This document shows, piece by piece, positions 29,419-38,344 of a stretch of 64,000 bases of DNA. The stretch's first letter is position 1, and each line of letters begins with the position of its first letter. Location of the stretch: the NCBI RefSeq assembly GCF_001598235.1, contig NZ_BCYO01000021.1, positions 1 to 64,000 of the forward strand, written 5' to 3'. Below the pieces are notes generated by a model. It ran no database searches. It worked only from the letters and a program-made list of their open reading frames with translations, and was not told where the DNA came from. Both the position numbers and the translations under genes were made by a program. The stretch is from Polaromonas jejuensis NBRC 106434 (lineage in GTDB: Bacteria; Pseudomonadota; Gammaproteobacteria; Burkholderiales; Burkholderiaceae_C).

Positions 29419-29524
29419 AAGCCTGGGGGTGGTGAAAAACGGCACAGGCCGCCAACCAGGCGGCACCCTGATTGTCCGCTACGCCGGAATGAGGAGCCGA
29501 GGCGGCCGCGCAGAAGGCACCGCC

Positions 29525-30367
29525 TCAGCTTCGGGCACGCAGGTACAAGCCCTGAACCTTGGGAACGTTGGCCTGAAGCTGCTGGATGCGCTCCGGCCCC
29601 GAGGGGTGCGTGGACAGAAAAGCGGGGCCGTTGCCACCCCCGCCGGCCTGGGCCATTTTTTCCCACAGGCTGACCGCGGCCTGGGGGTTGTAGCCACCGC
29701 GTGCGGCCAGTTCCAGCCCCACCAGGTCGGCGTCGGTTTCGTCTTCGCGGCTGAAGCGCAGCGTGAGCAATTGCGTGCCGACACTGGCTGCCAGATCGCC
29801 CAGTTGCCCCAGCCCCAGCAACTGCGCGCCCAGCGAGAGTATCGTCCCGGTGCCTTGGCTCTTGGCGATGCGCGCGCGTGCATGCTCGCGCAGGGCGTGC
29901 GCCATTTCGTGGCCCATGATCATGGCGGCTTCGTCGTCGGTCAGCTGGAGCTGCTCGAGAATGGCGGTGTAAAAAGCAATCTTGCCGCCTGGCATGCAGA
30001 AGGCATTGATCTGCTTGCTGCCGATCAGGTTGATTTCCCAGCGCCATTGCCTGGACCGGTCGTTCCATTGAGCGGTTTGAGGCACCAGGCGCGCGGCAAT
30101 GCCGCGCAGCCGCTGCAGCTGCGGGTTGCCTTGCGGCGCCAGCGCACCCTTGGCCCGGGCCTCTGCCAACAGCTTGGTGTACTCCTGCGTGGCCGCGCCT
30201 TCGATCTCGTCGGCCGGCACCAGATTGCGCAGCCCCGATGACGGCCCCACCTCGACCTGGGCGCGCAGCGGCGTGGTGGCGGCAGTTGCCGCCGCCCCGG
30301 CCGCAGCCAGCAAAAATGCCCGGCGGCCTGACCAGGCGGAGTGTTTGGCCTCGCATAAAAAGCACAT
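29525..30367 (-). CDS. M48-family periplasmic metalloprotease
   Basis: A 280-aa zinc protease. The catalytic HExxH motif is GHEMAH (near residue 140), with the third ligand in ETDADLVGLELAA (near 190), as in M48/BepA-Oma1-like quality-control proteases. The N-terminus has SGRRAFLLAAAGAAATAA, a possible twin-arginine or ordinary signal peptide. I start at the ATG at 30367; an ATG at 30400 would overlap the 5' leader of the divergent permease. Likely role: turnover of misassembled envelope proteins. Confidence 0.88.
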   Translation of the reverse strand: MCFLCEAKHSAWSGRRAFLLAAAGAAATAATTPLRAQVEVGPSSGLRNLVPADEIEGAATQEYTKLLAEARAKGALAPQGNPQLQRLRGIAARLVPQTAQWNDRSRQWRWEINLIGSKQINAFCMPGGKIAFYTAILEQLQLTDDEAAMIMGHEMAHALREHARARIAKSQGTGTILSLGAQLLGLGQLGDLAASVGTQLLTLRFSREDETDADLVGLELAARGGYNPQAAVSLWEKMAQAGGGGNGPAFLSTHPSGPERIQQLQANVPKVQGLYLRARS

Positions 30368-30464
30368 GAGTGAATAATAGTCACAAATTGAAATGCCCAT
30401 GTCAGCCAAAAACCCCTCTTCCGACCTGCCTTGTCCCGATGCCCTCGATGCCAAGAGGCCATCG

Positions 30465-31793
30465 ATGACCGAGGCCAACGCCACCACGCGCCGCAAACGC
30501 TCTGCGCTCGAGGTGCTGGCCGAGCTCCGGCAGCCGAAGGTCGCGGTCATGCTGGCGCTGGGCTTCGCCTCGGGCCTGCCCTTCCTGCTCACCGCCAACA
30601 CCTTCGGCTACTGGCTGAGGGACGACGGCACGAGCCTGGTTGCCATCGGGTTCATCTCCTGGGTCGGCTTCGCGTACGCCTTCAAGGTGTACTGGTCGCC
30701 GCTGGTGGACCGCATCGACGTGCCGCTGCTGGGCCGCCTCGGCCGGCGTCGCGGCTGGATGCTGCTGTGCCAGATTCTTGTCACCATCGGGCTGCTGGGC
30801 ATGGCCGCGGTCGGGACGGCGGGCGGGCTCGCAGCCATCGGCGCCTTCGCCTTGTTGACGGCCTTCGCCTCGGCCACGCAGGACATCGCGATCGACGCCT
30901 GGCGCATCGAGGCGGCGTCCGACGCCGACGAAGTGGGGCTGATGACCTCGGCGGCGCAGGTCGGCTACCGCATCGCCCTGCTCGTCACCGACGCCTTGAT
31001 CATCGCCGCGGCGGCACGCGTCGGCTGGTCGATGTCGTACGTTGGCATGGCGGTGCTGATGGCGCTCTGCACGATGGCCACCTTGTTCGCCTCCGAGCCG
31101 ACCCGCGCCGATGTGGTCCTGCACCAGAAGCCCCCGCTCTGGACCTTGCGCGGCCTCGCCGATGCGATCGTCGGCCCCTTCGTCGACTTCTTCGCCAAGC
31201 ACAAGGTCGCCGGGCTCGTCATGCTGCTGATGGTGGCGCTCTATCGCCTGCCCGACTTCGTGATGGGGCCGATGTACAACCCCTTCTACCACGACCTCGG
31301 ACTCTCCAAGGACACGGTCGCCTGGGTGCGCGGCTCCTTCGGCCTGGTCGCCACCTTCCTCGGCATCGCCGCGGCCGGGATCAGCGCCGTGCGGCTGGGC
31401 TTGCTGCCGACGCTGGTCGCAGGGCTGGTGCTCGAAGGGTTTGGTACGGCGGCATTCGCCTTGCTCAGCGTCTATCCTGAGCCGTCGGTTTTCGCCGCGG
31501 TGATGACACTCGACGCGTTTGCCCAGGCCTTCGCCGGCGTCGCCCTGGTGACCTACATGTCGAGCCTGACAAGCCTCGGCTACACCGCCACCCAGTACGC
31601 CATGCTGTCCTCGACCTACGCTTTGCTCGGCAAGTTCCTGAAGGGATTCTCCGGGATTGCGGTCGAAACGCTCACGCCCACCCACGGACTCCTCGGCGCC
31701 TACGCCACGGCGTTCGTGGCCACCGGCCTGACCGCCATCCCGCCCATGCTGCTGCTGCTGCTGCTTTGGCGCATGCAGCGGCCCGGGCGCTGA
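30465..31793 (+). CDS. AmpG-like MFS permease
   Basis: A 442-aa major-facilitator protein with about twelve hydrophobic segments. FASGLPFLLTANTFGYWLRD, YWSPLVDRIDVPLLGRLGRRRGWML and ASATQDIAIDAWRIE are AmpG-type signatures; AmpG imports anhydro-muropeptides for cell-wall recycling. I choose the ATG at 30465, which has AAGAGG six bases upstream; ATGs at 30393 and 30399 lack a Shine-Dalgarno. Codon use stands out: nearly all Phe codons are TTC and third positions are very GC-rich, unlike neighbouring genes, suggesting another source. Confidence 0.85.
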   Translation: MTEANATTRRKRSALEVLAELRQPKVAVMLALGFASGLPFLLTANTFGYWLRDDGTSLVAIGFISWVGFAYAFKVYWSPLVDRIDVPLLGRLGRRRGWMLLCQILVTIGLLGMAAVGTAGGLAAIGAFALLTAFASATQDIAIDAWRIEAASDADEVGLMTSAAQVGYRIALLVTDALIIAAAARVGWSMSYVGMAVLMALCTMATLFASEPTRADVVLHQKPPLWTLRGLADAIVGPFVDFFAKHKVAGLVMLLMVALYRLPDFVMGPMYNPFYHDLGLSKDTVAWVRGSFGLVATFLGIAAAGISAVRLGLLPTLVAGLVLEGFGTAAFALLSVYPEPSVFAAVMTLDAFAQAFAGVALVTYMSSLTSLGYTATQYAMLSSTYALLGKFLKGFSGIAVETLTPTHGLLGAYATAFVATGLTAIPPMLLLLLLWRMQRPGR

Positions 31794-32108
31794 GCAATCT
31801 TCTCTTCGCGTGGCCGCGCTGATTGGATGCCTTCGGTGACAGCCATTTTTCCACCGCGACGGCCTTGCCGGGCTTGCCGGTGCTCGTGCTGGCGGCCCTC
31901 GTTTCAAGACTAAAATAGCCTCCAGCCCAATAACGGCGGGCACAAGAAGCTATTAATTAAATAGCATCTAGCGGCGCGGACGGCAGCGAAATCACTGCCG
32001 TTTACCGTATCTTTACGGAGGCTTCAAGCGGGATTGTTGCGCCGGGCGCACCATGAACGGCATTGTGATCCCCTCGGGGGACATTCCCCTGCAACCGAGG
32101 ACCCGGCC
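31794..32108. promoter_or_regulatory. Intergenic region before the two-component operon
   Basis: This 315-bp gap holds no gene I can support. It contains a GCTAT/ATAGC mini-palindrome (31949-31965) and a short inverted repeat CCGTA-N4-TACGG (32005-32018), which might be a binding site of the downstream response regulator or a weak hairpin. The promoter of the two-component operon must lie here. Confidence 0.35.
31949..31965. repeat. GCTAT...ATAGC mini-palindrome
   Basis: GCTAT (31949-31953) and ATAGC (31961-31965) flank an AT-only loop; upstream is GGCGGGCACAAGAA, similar to the GCGCAAGC flank of other copies. Confidence 0.5.
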
Positions 32109-32825
32109 ATGACCCAACAGCTTTTGATGATTGAAGACGACGCCCGACTGGCCGCCATGGTGGGTGAATATCTGCGCCAGTCCGGTTACGGCTTTAGCCA
32201 TGCCGCCGACGGCGCCAGCGGCCTGGCCGCGCTGGAAGCCAGCCCGCCCGATCTGGTGATCCTGGACCTGATGCTGCCCGACATGGACGGCCTGGAAGTG
32301 TGCCGCCGCATCAAGGGCCAGGGCAGCGATTCGGCCCGCACGGCGGTGCTGATGCTGACCGCCAAGGGCGACCCCATGGACCGCATCGTGGGCCTGGAAA
32401 TTGGCGCCGACGATTACCTGCCCAAGCCTTTTGAGCCGCGCGAGCTGCTGGCCCGCATTCGCGCGGTATTGCGCCGCGGCGCCGAAGCCGGCGCGGCGGC
32501 GGCCGGCGGCAGCCACAAGGTGATGCGCTTTGGCTCGCTGGAAATCGACCGCGATGCGCGTACCGTCTCGGTGTCCGGGACCCTCTGCGAGCTGACCTCC
32601 TACCAGTTCGACCTGCTGGTGGCGCTGGCCGAGCGCGCCGGCCGCGTGCTCAGCCGCGACCAGATCATGGAAGCCGTGCGCGGCCGCGAACTGGAGGCCT
32701 TTGACCGTTCCATTGACGTGCACATGGGACGTATCCGCAGCGCCATCGAGGCCGATGCCAAGGACCCCAAACGCATTCTCACGGTCCGCGGCGTCGGTTA
32801 CGTTTTTGCCAAGCAGCAAGACTGA
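32109..32825 (+). CDS. OmpR-family response regulator
   Basis: A 238-aa transcription factor. The receiver domain has the acidic pocket IEDD (residue 8), the phosphoacceptor Asp in LVILDLMLPDMDG (near residue 53) and the conserved Lys in DDYLPKPFEP (near 107); the C-terminal winged helix contains LTSYQFDLLVALAERAGRVLSR and the end IRTVRGVGYVF-like LTVRGVGYVFA. Start at the ATG at 32109. Its stop overlaps the sensor kinase start (TGATG), so the pair is coupled. Target genes are unknown. Confidence 0.93.
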   Translation: MTQQLLMIEDDARLAAMVGEYLRQSGYGFSHAADGASGLAALEASPPDLVILDLMLPDMDGLEVCRRIKGQGSDSARTAVLMLTAKGDPMDRIVGLEIGADDYLPKPFEPRELLARIRAVLRRGAEAGAAAAGGSHKVMRFGSLEIDRDARTVSVSGTLCELTSYQFDLLVALAERAGRVLSRDQIMEAVRGRELEAFDRSIDVHMGRIRSAIEADAKDPKRILTVRGVGYVFAKQQD

Positions 32826-34051
32826 TGCAGACCATGTGGGCACGCTTTACCTCGCACCTTTATGTGCGCATCTGGCTCGCCGTGGTGGCGACGGTGGCGG
32901 TGCTGACGTTTCTGGTGGGCGCGGCCTGGCACCTCAACCGGGATCCCCCGCAACTGCCGATACGTGAGGTGCTGGTTCACAACAGCGCCGGCGAAGTCAT
33001 TGGCACGGCACAAACCCGGCCGGACCGCAAACTGGGCGAGGACCTGGTATTCAGGGTCGTCACCAGGGACGGCCAGACCCTGAACCTCTTGCTGCCACGG
33101 CCCCAACGCCCGCCCGGCAACCCCTGGACGCGCCTGCCTTTCGGCTTTGGTTTTGGCTGGATGCTGGTCCTGGTCGGGCTCGCAGTGGCGCTGGGCGCCT
33201 ACCCCGTCATGCGGCGCCTGACCTTGCGGCTGGAGGCACTGCAGCGCGGCGTGGAGCGCTGGGGTGCCGGCGACCTGTCGGCGCGCGTCAACGCGGATGG
33301 CAGCGACGAGGTGGCTTTTCTGGCCGGGCGCTTCAACCACGCGGCCGAGCGCATTGAGACCCTGATGGACTCCCACAAGTCGCTGCTGGCCAATGCCTCG
33401 CACGAATTGCGCTCGCCGCTGGCGCGCATCCGCATGGGGCTGGAGCTGATGGGGGTGGACCCGGCATCGCCCCAGCGCCTGGAAATCGCGCGCAGCATCA
33501 ACGAGCTCGACCAGTTGATCGATGAAATCCTGCTGGCCAGCCGGCTCGATGCCAAGCAGGCCGACGCCGAACCCTTTGAGGTGCTGGACCTGACCGGGCT
33601 GGCGGCCGAGGAGTGCTCGCGCGTCAATGCCGAACTGCAGGCCGAACTGGAAACCGGCCTGGGGATTGCCAGCAACGGCCACAGCCTGACGGTGCAGGGC
33701 TCACCGCGGCTGTTGCGCCGCCTCATCCGCAACCTGCTGGAAAACGCCAGGCGCTACAGCAACGGCGACATCAGCCTGGAGCTGGCGCAAATGCGGCTGG
33801 GCCTGCGGCAGCTGGCCGTGATCAAGGTGCATGACCGCGGCCCGGGCGTGCCGGCCGGCCAGCGTGAGCGTATTTTCGAGCCGTTTTACCGCCTGCCCGG
33901 CGCCAGCGAGCGGGAGGGCGGCGTGGGCCTGGGGCTGGCGCTGGTCAAATCCATCGCCCAGCGCCACGCCGGCACGGTTCGCTGCGAAGCCCGCCCGGGT
34001 GGCGGCGCCTCCTTCATTGTCGAGCTGCCGCTGGCCGATCCAAGGGCCTGA
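32825..34051 (+). CDS. Sensor histidine kinase
   Basis: The 408-aa inner-membrane kinase partners the OmpR-type regulator. Transmembrane segments lie near residues 12-34 and 108-130, with a periplasmic sensor of about 70 residues between. A HAMP linker leads to the phosphoacceptor H-box ASHELRSPLARIRMGLEL (His near 196), the N-box LLENARRYSNG and the G-boxes DRGPGVPAG and GVGLGLALVKSI. The periplasmic part is small and basic; the signal sensed is unknown. Confidence 0.93.
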   Translation: MQTMWARFTSHLYVRIWLAVVATVAVLTFLVGAAWHLNRDPPQLPIREVLVHNSAGEVIGTAQTRPDRKLGEDLVFRVVTRDGQTLNLLLPRPQRPPGNPWTRLPFGFGFGWMLVLVGLAVALGAYPVMRRLTLRLEALQRGVERWGAGDLSARVNADGSDEVAFLAGRFNHAAERIETLMDSHKSLLANASHELRSPLARIRMGLELMGVDPASPQRLEIARSINELDQLIDEILLASRLDAKQADAEPFEVLDLTGLAAEECSRVNAELQAELETGLGIASNGHSLTVQGSPRLLRRLIRNLLENARRYSNGDISLELAQMRLGLRQLAVIKVHDRGPGVPAGQRERIFEPFYRLPGASEREGGVGLGLALVKSIAQRHAGTVRCEARPGGGASFIVELPLADPRA

Positions 34052-34276
34052 GCCGAATACGGGAATCCGGTGGTGGCAAAAACTTTGCGCCGCCTCCCCT
34101 GTTTGGGGGATGGACACCCCTCGAGGATTGCCCCACAGTCGAGCAGTTGCTGTCACAACCAGGGGCGCCAGAGGGATACGAGAACAAAAAGGGAATTGAA
34201 AAGCCAGTGCGTCGGCAAGGGGTAAAGCACTTATTTGATCTCCCAGCGACGCCCTCTTCGCCAGGAGGACGTTCAA
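34052..34276. other. Unassigned intergenic stretch before a terminator
   Basis: About 225 bp follow the kinase gene before the terminator. It contains several potential hairpins (for example CCCC-TGTTT-GGGG near 34097) but no gene I can support; a 28-codon open frame starting at 34111 has no Shine-Dalgarno. It could be a long 3' untranslated region or a small RNA that uses the terminator. Confidence 0.3.
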
Positions 34277-34303
34277 AAGGCCACCGCAAGGTGGCTTTTT
34301 TTT
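34277..34303 (+). terminator. Rho-independent terminator
   Basis: GCCACC (34280-34285) and GGTGGC (34290-34295) form a stem with a GCAA tetraloop, extended by A-T pairs and followed by eight T. It ends the two-component transcript only 27 bp before the next start codon. Confidence 0.9.
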
Positions 34304-34330
34304 GGGCGGCATTGTCAGCATAATGGGCCC

Positions 34331-35371
34331 ATGGCCGACACCCGCATCCCCGCATACCCCCGCCTGCAAACCCGTCTGACCCGCCAGTTTGGCCTGCAGA
34401 CGCCGCTGGTGCTGGCGCCGATGGCGCTGGCTTCGGGCGGCGCGCTGGCCGCCGCCTGCGCCCAGGCCGGCACGCTGGGACTGGTCGGCGGCGGTTATGG
34501 CGACCTGGCCTGGACGCAGGCGCAATACAACCTCGCGCTGCAAGGCACCAGCACTGACGGTAGCCGCGCACGCCTCGGCTGCGGCTTCATCACCTGGAAA
34601 CTCGACGAAGATGCCAGCGCGCTGGACTGGGTGCTGGCGCATCCGGCCACCGAGAAGCCGCACGCCATCATGCTGTCGTTTGGCGACCCGCGGCCCTATG
34701 CGGCCCGCATCGCCGCCGTCGGGGCGGCCCTGATTTGCCAGGTGCAGCGCATGGAACAGGTACCGCAGGCCATCGAAGCCGGCGCCCGGATCATCGTGGC
34801 GCAGGGCGGCGAAGCCGGCGGCCACGGCATGAACGCCCTCAACGGCCGCGCCACCATCACCTTTGTGCCCGAACTGGCCGACTGGCTGACCGTCCACGCC
34901 CCGGACGTGCTGCTGCTAGCCGCCGGCGGCATTGCCGACGGGCGCACGCTGGCCGCCGCGCTGGTGCTGGGCGCCGACGGCGCGCTGGTGGGCTCGCGGC
35001 TGTGGGCCACGCATGAAAGCCTGGCCGCCCAGGGCGCGAAAGACCAGGCGCTGGCCGCCAACGGGGATGGCACGGCACGCAGCAGCGTGTTCGACATCCT
35101 GCGGCGCAAGAACTGGCCCGAGCCCTACGACTTCCGCGCCATCCGCAACGACCTGCACCGCCGCTGGGAGGCGCGCCTGGACGCGCTGCTGGCAGACCCG
35201 GCCGCCGCCCGCGCCGACTACGACGAAGGCGTCAGGGCCGGAGATTTTTCCCGGGCCCATGCCACCGTGGGTGAAGCCGTCGGCCTGATTGGCAACCTGG
35301 CGCCGGCCGCCGAGGTGATCGCCCACATGAATGCCGATGCCGCCGAAATCTTGAGCAAAAACAGCTTCTAG
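34331..35371 (+). CDS. Nitronate monooxygenase-like FMN enzyme
   Basis: A 346-aa TIM-barrel flavoprotein of the nitronate monooxygenase / 2-nitropropane dioxygenase family. It shows LVLAPMALASGGALAAACAQAGTLGLVGGG at the N-terminus, then AQGGEAGGHG (near residue 158) and AAGGIADGRTLAAALVLGADGALVGSR (near 195-221), all FMN-phosphate-binding signatures. It would oxidise nitronates or related compounds. The start at 34331 lies just after a terminator, so its promoter must overlap that hairpin or the gene is read through; the Shine-Dalgarno is weak. Confidence 0.85.
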   Translation: MADTRIPAYPRLQTRLTRQFGLQTPLVLAPMALASGGALAAACAQAGTLGLVGGGYGDLAWTQAQYNLALQGTSTDGSRARLGCGFITWKLDEDASALDWVLAHPATEKPHAIMLSFGDPRPYAARIAAVGAALICQVQRMEQVPQAIEAGARIIVAQGGEAGGHGMNALNGRATITFVPELADWLTVHAPDVLLLAAGGIADGRTLAAALVLGADGALVGSRLWATHESLAAQGAKDQALAANGDGTARSSVFDILRRKNWPEPYDFRAIRNDLHRRWEARLDALLADPAAARADYDEGVRAGDFSRAHATVGEAVGLIGNLAPAAEVIAHMNADAAEILSKNSF

Positions 35372-35395
35372 CCCGCGCCGGATGGGCGCAAGCAG

Positions 35396-36406
35396 CTATA
35401 AGTTTTCCAGCACCCTGGCCACCGTGAGGTCATTCAGGCAGCGCGTGTGGCCGAGCGGGCATTCGCGCGCAAAGCAGGGCGCGCAATCCAGCGGCGGCTG
35501 GTAGGACGGGTCGGTTTTCAGCCAGAGCACCTTGGCGCGGTCGCTCAGGGGTGGCGTGTGCAGCGGGCTGGACGAGCCAAATATCGCCACCTGCGGCACC
35601 CCGAAGGCCGCCGCGACATGCATCAGGCCGGAGTCGTTGCTGACGGTGCTTTTGCTGGCCGCTATCAGGCACAGCGCCTGGAGCAGCGAAGTCTTGCCGG
35701 CAAAGTTGATGCACTTGCCGGCCTGCGCCGCATTCACCGGCGCCGCGATTTCATCGCACAGCGCCGCTTCCTTGCCGGAGCCGAGCAGCAGCACCGGCAG
35801 CCCCAGCTTCGCAGCCAGCTCTGAAAAATACCGTGCGGGCCAGCGCTTGGCCGGACCATACTCGGCGCCCGGCGCAAACACGTGGTAGCCGCCGCGCTGC
35901 AGGCCCAAGCCCTGCAGGGTGTGTTCGACATCCGCTGCGCTCATGTGCAGTTGCGGCCGGTCGGCGTCCAGGCCGTCCTCACCGCTCAGCGCGGAATAAA
36001 ACGCCACCATGGGCGGCTTGTTGCTGGGGTTTTTGAGCCGGTGCGTGAGCAGCCCGACGCGCGCCTCACCGAGGTAGCCAATGCGGACCGGAATGCTGGC
36101 CAGAAACGGCAGCAAGGCGCTTTTCAGCGAATTGGGCAGCACATAGGCCTTGTCGAACTGGCCTGCTATGCGCTTGGCAATCGCGCGGCGCGCCTTGAAC
36201 TGCAGGCCGCCGTGGGCAAAAGGAAAGTCGATCACTTCGGCGACCTGCGGCATGGCGCGGTACACCGGCGCCACCCAGGGCAAGGCGCCCACGGTGAGGC
36301 GCTCGCCGCGCGCGTGCAGGCGGCGCAGCAGGGGTTCCGTCATCACCGCGTCGCCTATCCATTGCGGCGCGATGATGAGGGAGTTTCCTGTTTCGCTGGT
36401 GCTCAT
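35396..36406 (-). CDS. waaF: ADP-heptose:LPS heptosyltransferase II
   Basis: This 336-aa family 9 glycosyltransferase adds the second heptose to the LPS inner core. WaaF-type signatures include IIAPQWIGDAVMTEPLLRRL at the N-terminus, FAPGAEYGPAKRWPARYF (near residue 178) and the C-terminal NDSGLMHVAAAFGVPQVAIFGSSSP. I start at the ATG at 36406; nine upstream codons fall in the R3 repeat. Three to four Cys near the C-terminus are typical of this family in Burkholderiales. Confidence 0.92.
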   Translation of the reverse strand: MSTSETGNSLIIAPQWIGDAVMTEPLLRRLHARGERLTVGALPWVAPVYRAMPQVAEVIDFPFAHGGLQFKARRAIAKRIAGQFDKAYVLPNSLKSALLPFLASIPVRIGYLGEARVGLLTHRLKNPSNKPPMVAFYSALSGEDGLDADRPQLHMSAADVEHTLQGLGLQRGGYHVFAPGAEYGPAKRWPARYFSELAAKLGLPVLLLGSGKEAALCDEIAAPVNAAQAGKCINFAGKTSLLQALCLIAASKSTVSNDSGLMHVAAAFGVPQVAIFGSSSPLHTPPLSDRAKVLWLKTDPSYQPPLDCAPCFARECPLGHTRCLNDLTVARVLENL

Positions 36407-36421
36407 CAGCGAACGCAGCGA

Positions 36422-36493
36422 AGGGCCGCCCAAGCCAAGTTCAGCCCCCTCAGGGGGAAGCGAAGGACACGCAGTGCCGAGCGTGGGGGCCTG
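36422..36493. repeat. GC-rich REP-like repeat R3
   Basis: In inverse orientation to R2 and R5: GGGCCGCCCAAGCCAAGTTC, then the CCCCCTCAGGGGG palindrome, ending GCGTGGGGGCC. It fills the gap between the zinc-finger gene and waaF. Confidence 0.8.
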
Positions 36494-36703
36494 CTAATGG
36501 CTTCCACCGAAATGTTCGCCGTCTTTCAGCTTGTACACCGTACCGCAGTAGGGGCACTTGGCTTCACCGGTGCGCGCCACATCCAGGTAAACCTTGGGGT
36601 GGCCGTTCCACAGCTTCATGTCGGCCTTGGGGTTGGGGCAGTAAACACCGCCCTGAGCATTGAGGTCGGAGGCCAGCAGCTCAACAATGAATGATTTGCT
36701 CAT
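36494..36703 (-). CDS. Small CHCC-type zinc-finger protein
   Basis: A 69-aa protein with the zf-CHCC pattern: Cys in VYCPNP (near residue 22), His in NGHPKVYLD (near 35) and CPYC (near 50-53). It resembles the NDUFS6-like zinc-finger family often found beside ilvE and waaF in Burkholderiales. It is 13 bp downstream of ilvE and likely cotranscribed. Function unknown. Confidence 0.85.
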   Translation of the reverse strand: MSKSFIVELLASDLNAQGGVYCPNPKADMKLWNGHPKVYLDVARTGEAKCPYCGTVYKLKDGEHFGGSH

Positions 36704-36716
36704 GTCCGGACGTCCT

Positions 36717-37655
36717 TCAGACCTTGCTCAGCCAGTGAGCGTACTTGGGGTTGCGGCCGTTGACGATGTCAAAGAACGCGGTCTGGATTTTTTCGGTGAT
36801 CGGGCCGCGCGAACCGCTGCCGATCTCGATGCGGTCGAGCTCGCGGATGGGCGTGATTTCAGCAGCCGTGCCGGAGAAGAAGGCTTCGTCGGCGATGTAG
36901 ACCTCGTCGCGGGTGATGCGCTTTTGCACCAGCTCCAGGCCCAGGTCCTGGCAGATGTGCAGGACGGTGTCACGCGTGATGCCCTTGAGCGCGCCGGCCG
37001 ACAGGTCGGGGGTGTAGACCACGCCGTCCTTGACGATGAACACGTTCTCGCCCGAACCTTCGGACACAAAGCCGGAGGTATCGAGCAGCAGGGCTTCGTC
37101 GTAGCCGTCATCGGTGGCTTCGGTGTTGGCCAGTATGGAGTTGGTGTAGTTGCTCACCGCCTTGGCCTGCGTCATGGTGATGTTGACATGGTGGCGTGCG
37201 TAGCTGGAGGTCTTGACGCGGATGCCGCGCGTCATGCCCTCTTCGCCCAGGTAGGCGCCCCAGGCCCAGGCCGCGACCATCACATGGATGTCATTGCCCT
37301 TGGGCGAGACGCCCAGCTTCTTGTCGCCGATCCAGGTCAGCGGGCGCAGGTAGCAGCTTTCCAGCTTGTTGCCGCGCACCACGGCCTTTTGGGCTTCGTT
37401 GAGTTCTTCCTTGCTGAAGGGAACCTTCATGCGCAGGATTTTGGAGCTGTTGAGCAGGCGCTCGGTGTGGTCTTCAAGCCGGAAGATTGCCGTGCCGTTG
37501 ACCGTGTTGTAGGCGCGCACGCCTTCAAACGCGCCGCAGCCGTAATGCAGGGTGTGGGTCAGCACGTGAATCTTGGCGTCGCGCCAGTCGACCATCTGGC
37601 CGTCCATCCAGATTTTGCCGTCGCGGTCTGCCATGGAGGGTACTACTGGGGACAT
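36717..37655 (-). CDS. ilvE: Branched-chain amino-acid aminotransferase
   Basis: A class IV PLP aminotransferase of 312 aa for the last step of Leu, Ile and Val synthesis. It shows WMDGQMVDWRDAKIHVLTHTLHYGCGAFEGVRAY near the N-terminus, the PLP-binding Lys in QAKAVSNYTNS (near residue 165), EALLLDTSGFVSEGSGENVF and GTAAEITPI. The ATG at 37655 gives the usual family N-terminus. It heads a short operon with the zinc-finger gene and probably waaF. Confidence 0.95.
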   Translation of the reverse strand: MSPVVPSMADRDGKIWMDGQMVDWRDAKIHVLTHTLHYGCGAFEGVRAYNTVNGTAIFRLEDHTERLLNSSKILRMKVPFSKEELNEAQKAVVRGNKLESCYLRPLTWIGDKKLGVSPKGNDIHVMVAAWAWGAYLGEEGMTRGIRVKTSSYARHHVNITMTQAKAVSNYTNSILANTEATDDGYDEALLLDTSGFVSEGSGENVFIVKDGVVYTPDLSAGALKGITRDTVLHICQDLGLELVQKRITRDEVYIADEAFFSGTAAEITPIRELDRIEIGSGSRGPITEKIQTAFFDIVNGRNPKYAHWLSKV

Positions 37656-37759
37656 GATGCTGATCCTGTGTGAATGAAGGTTGTCGTGGAATGAGGGTTG
37701 AAATCGGGGCGCTCCTGCCCCAGGAGCCGGGGGCGGCGTCAAAACCCGAATGGGCGATT

Positions 37760-38194
37760 TTACGGCGCGGGCGGCAAACCGTCTTGCGCGGCGGCGGAAT
37801 CCGACGGCTGGGGCCTGAAAAGCACATGGTCCGTCAGTTTGCCCGCCACAAAGGTGCAGGTGACATGCGACTCGCTGCCGTCGGTCCAGCGAAACAGCTC
37901 GGGCTGCTGGTCTTTTTCGGACTGCAGCCGGCCCAGCGCCCGCGTCATGGCCACCACATGCAGCAGCGTCATGCCGGGCTTGAGCTTGGCATTGAGCATG
38001 ACGGCGCTGTCGACATAGCCGACCGGCCGTTCGGCCGCGCGCTTGAGAACCTTCATCATGCGGGTGAAATGCAGCAGCATCCACATCACCACGCCGGTGA
38101 CGGCCGCCGCCACGCCGGCCCAGCCGTAAGACCGGTAAGCCAGCACAGCGATCGCGATGCCGGCGGCGGGAACGAGAATTTTTTGGAAGTTCAT
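37760..38194 (-). CDS. Conserved membrane-anchored hypothetical protein
   Basis: A 144-aa protein I recognise only as a conserved hypothetical found upstream of ilvE in related bacteria. Two hydrophobic segments (near residues 5-40) anchor a basic cytoplasmic part with LKPGMTLLHVVAMTRALG and a C-terminal stretch with tryptophan (LFRWTDGSESHVTCTFVAGKL). It lies 104 bp upstream of ilvE on the same strand. Confidence 0.65.
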   Translation of the reverse strand: MNFQKILVPAAGIAIAVLAYRSYGWAGVAAAVTGVVMWMLLHFTRMMKVLKRAAERPVGYVDSAVMLNAKLKPGMTLLHVVAMTRALGRLQSEKDQQPELFRWTDGSESHVTCTFVAGKLTDHVLFRPQPSDSAAAQDGLPPAP

Positions 38195-38319
38195 GGCGCC
38201 ATTTTCGCAGCTGCGCCGGGCGCCGCTGCTGTGGGGAGTGCGTAGCGGCCCGGAAACCGCCTGCCCGCCACTATTGCAAGGAATTCAGGCCATCAGCCCA
38301 GTGGACACGGGCGCAAACG

Positions 38320-38336
38320 GCTATTGTTTTTATAGC
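38320..38336. repeat. GCTAT...ATAGC mini-palindrome
   Basis: GGCTATTG and TATAGC flank a T-rich loop, preceded by GGGCGCAAAC like the other copies. It lies just downstream of the metallophosphoesterase stop. Confidence 0.55.
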
Positions 38337-38344
38337 AAAATACA

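Noticed and set aside
34111..34199. A 28-codon open frame before the terminator
   Set aside because: No Shine-Dalgarno and no recognisable protein; basic composition fits random GC-rich sequence.
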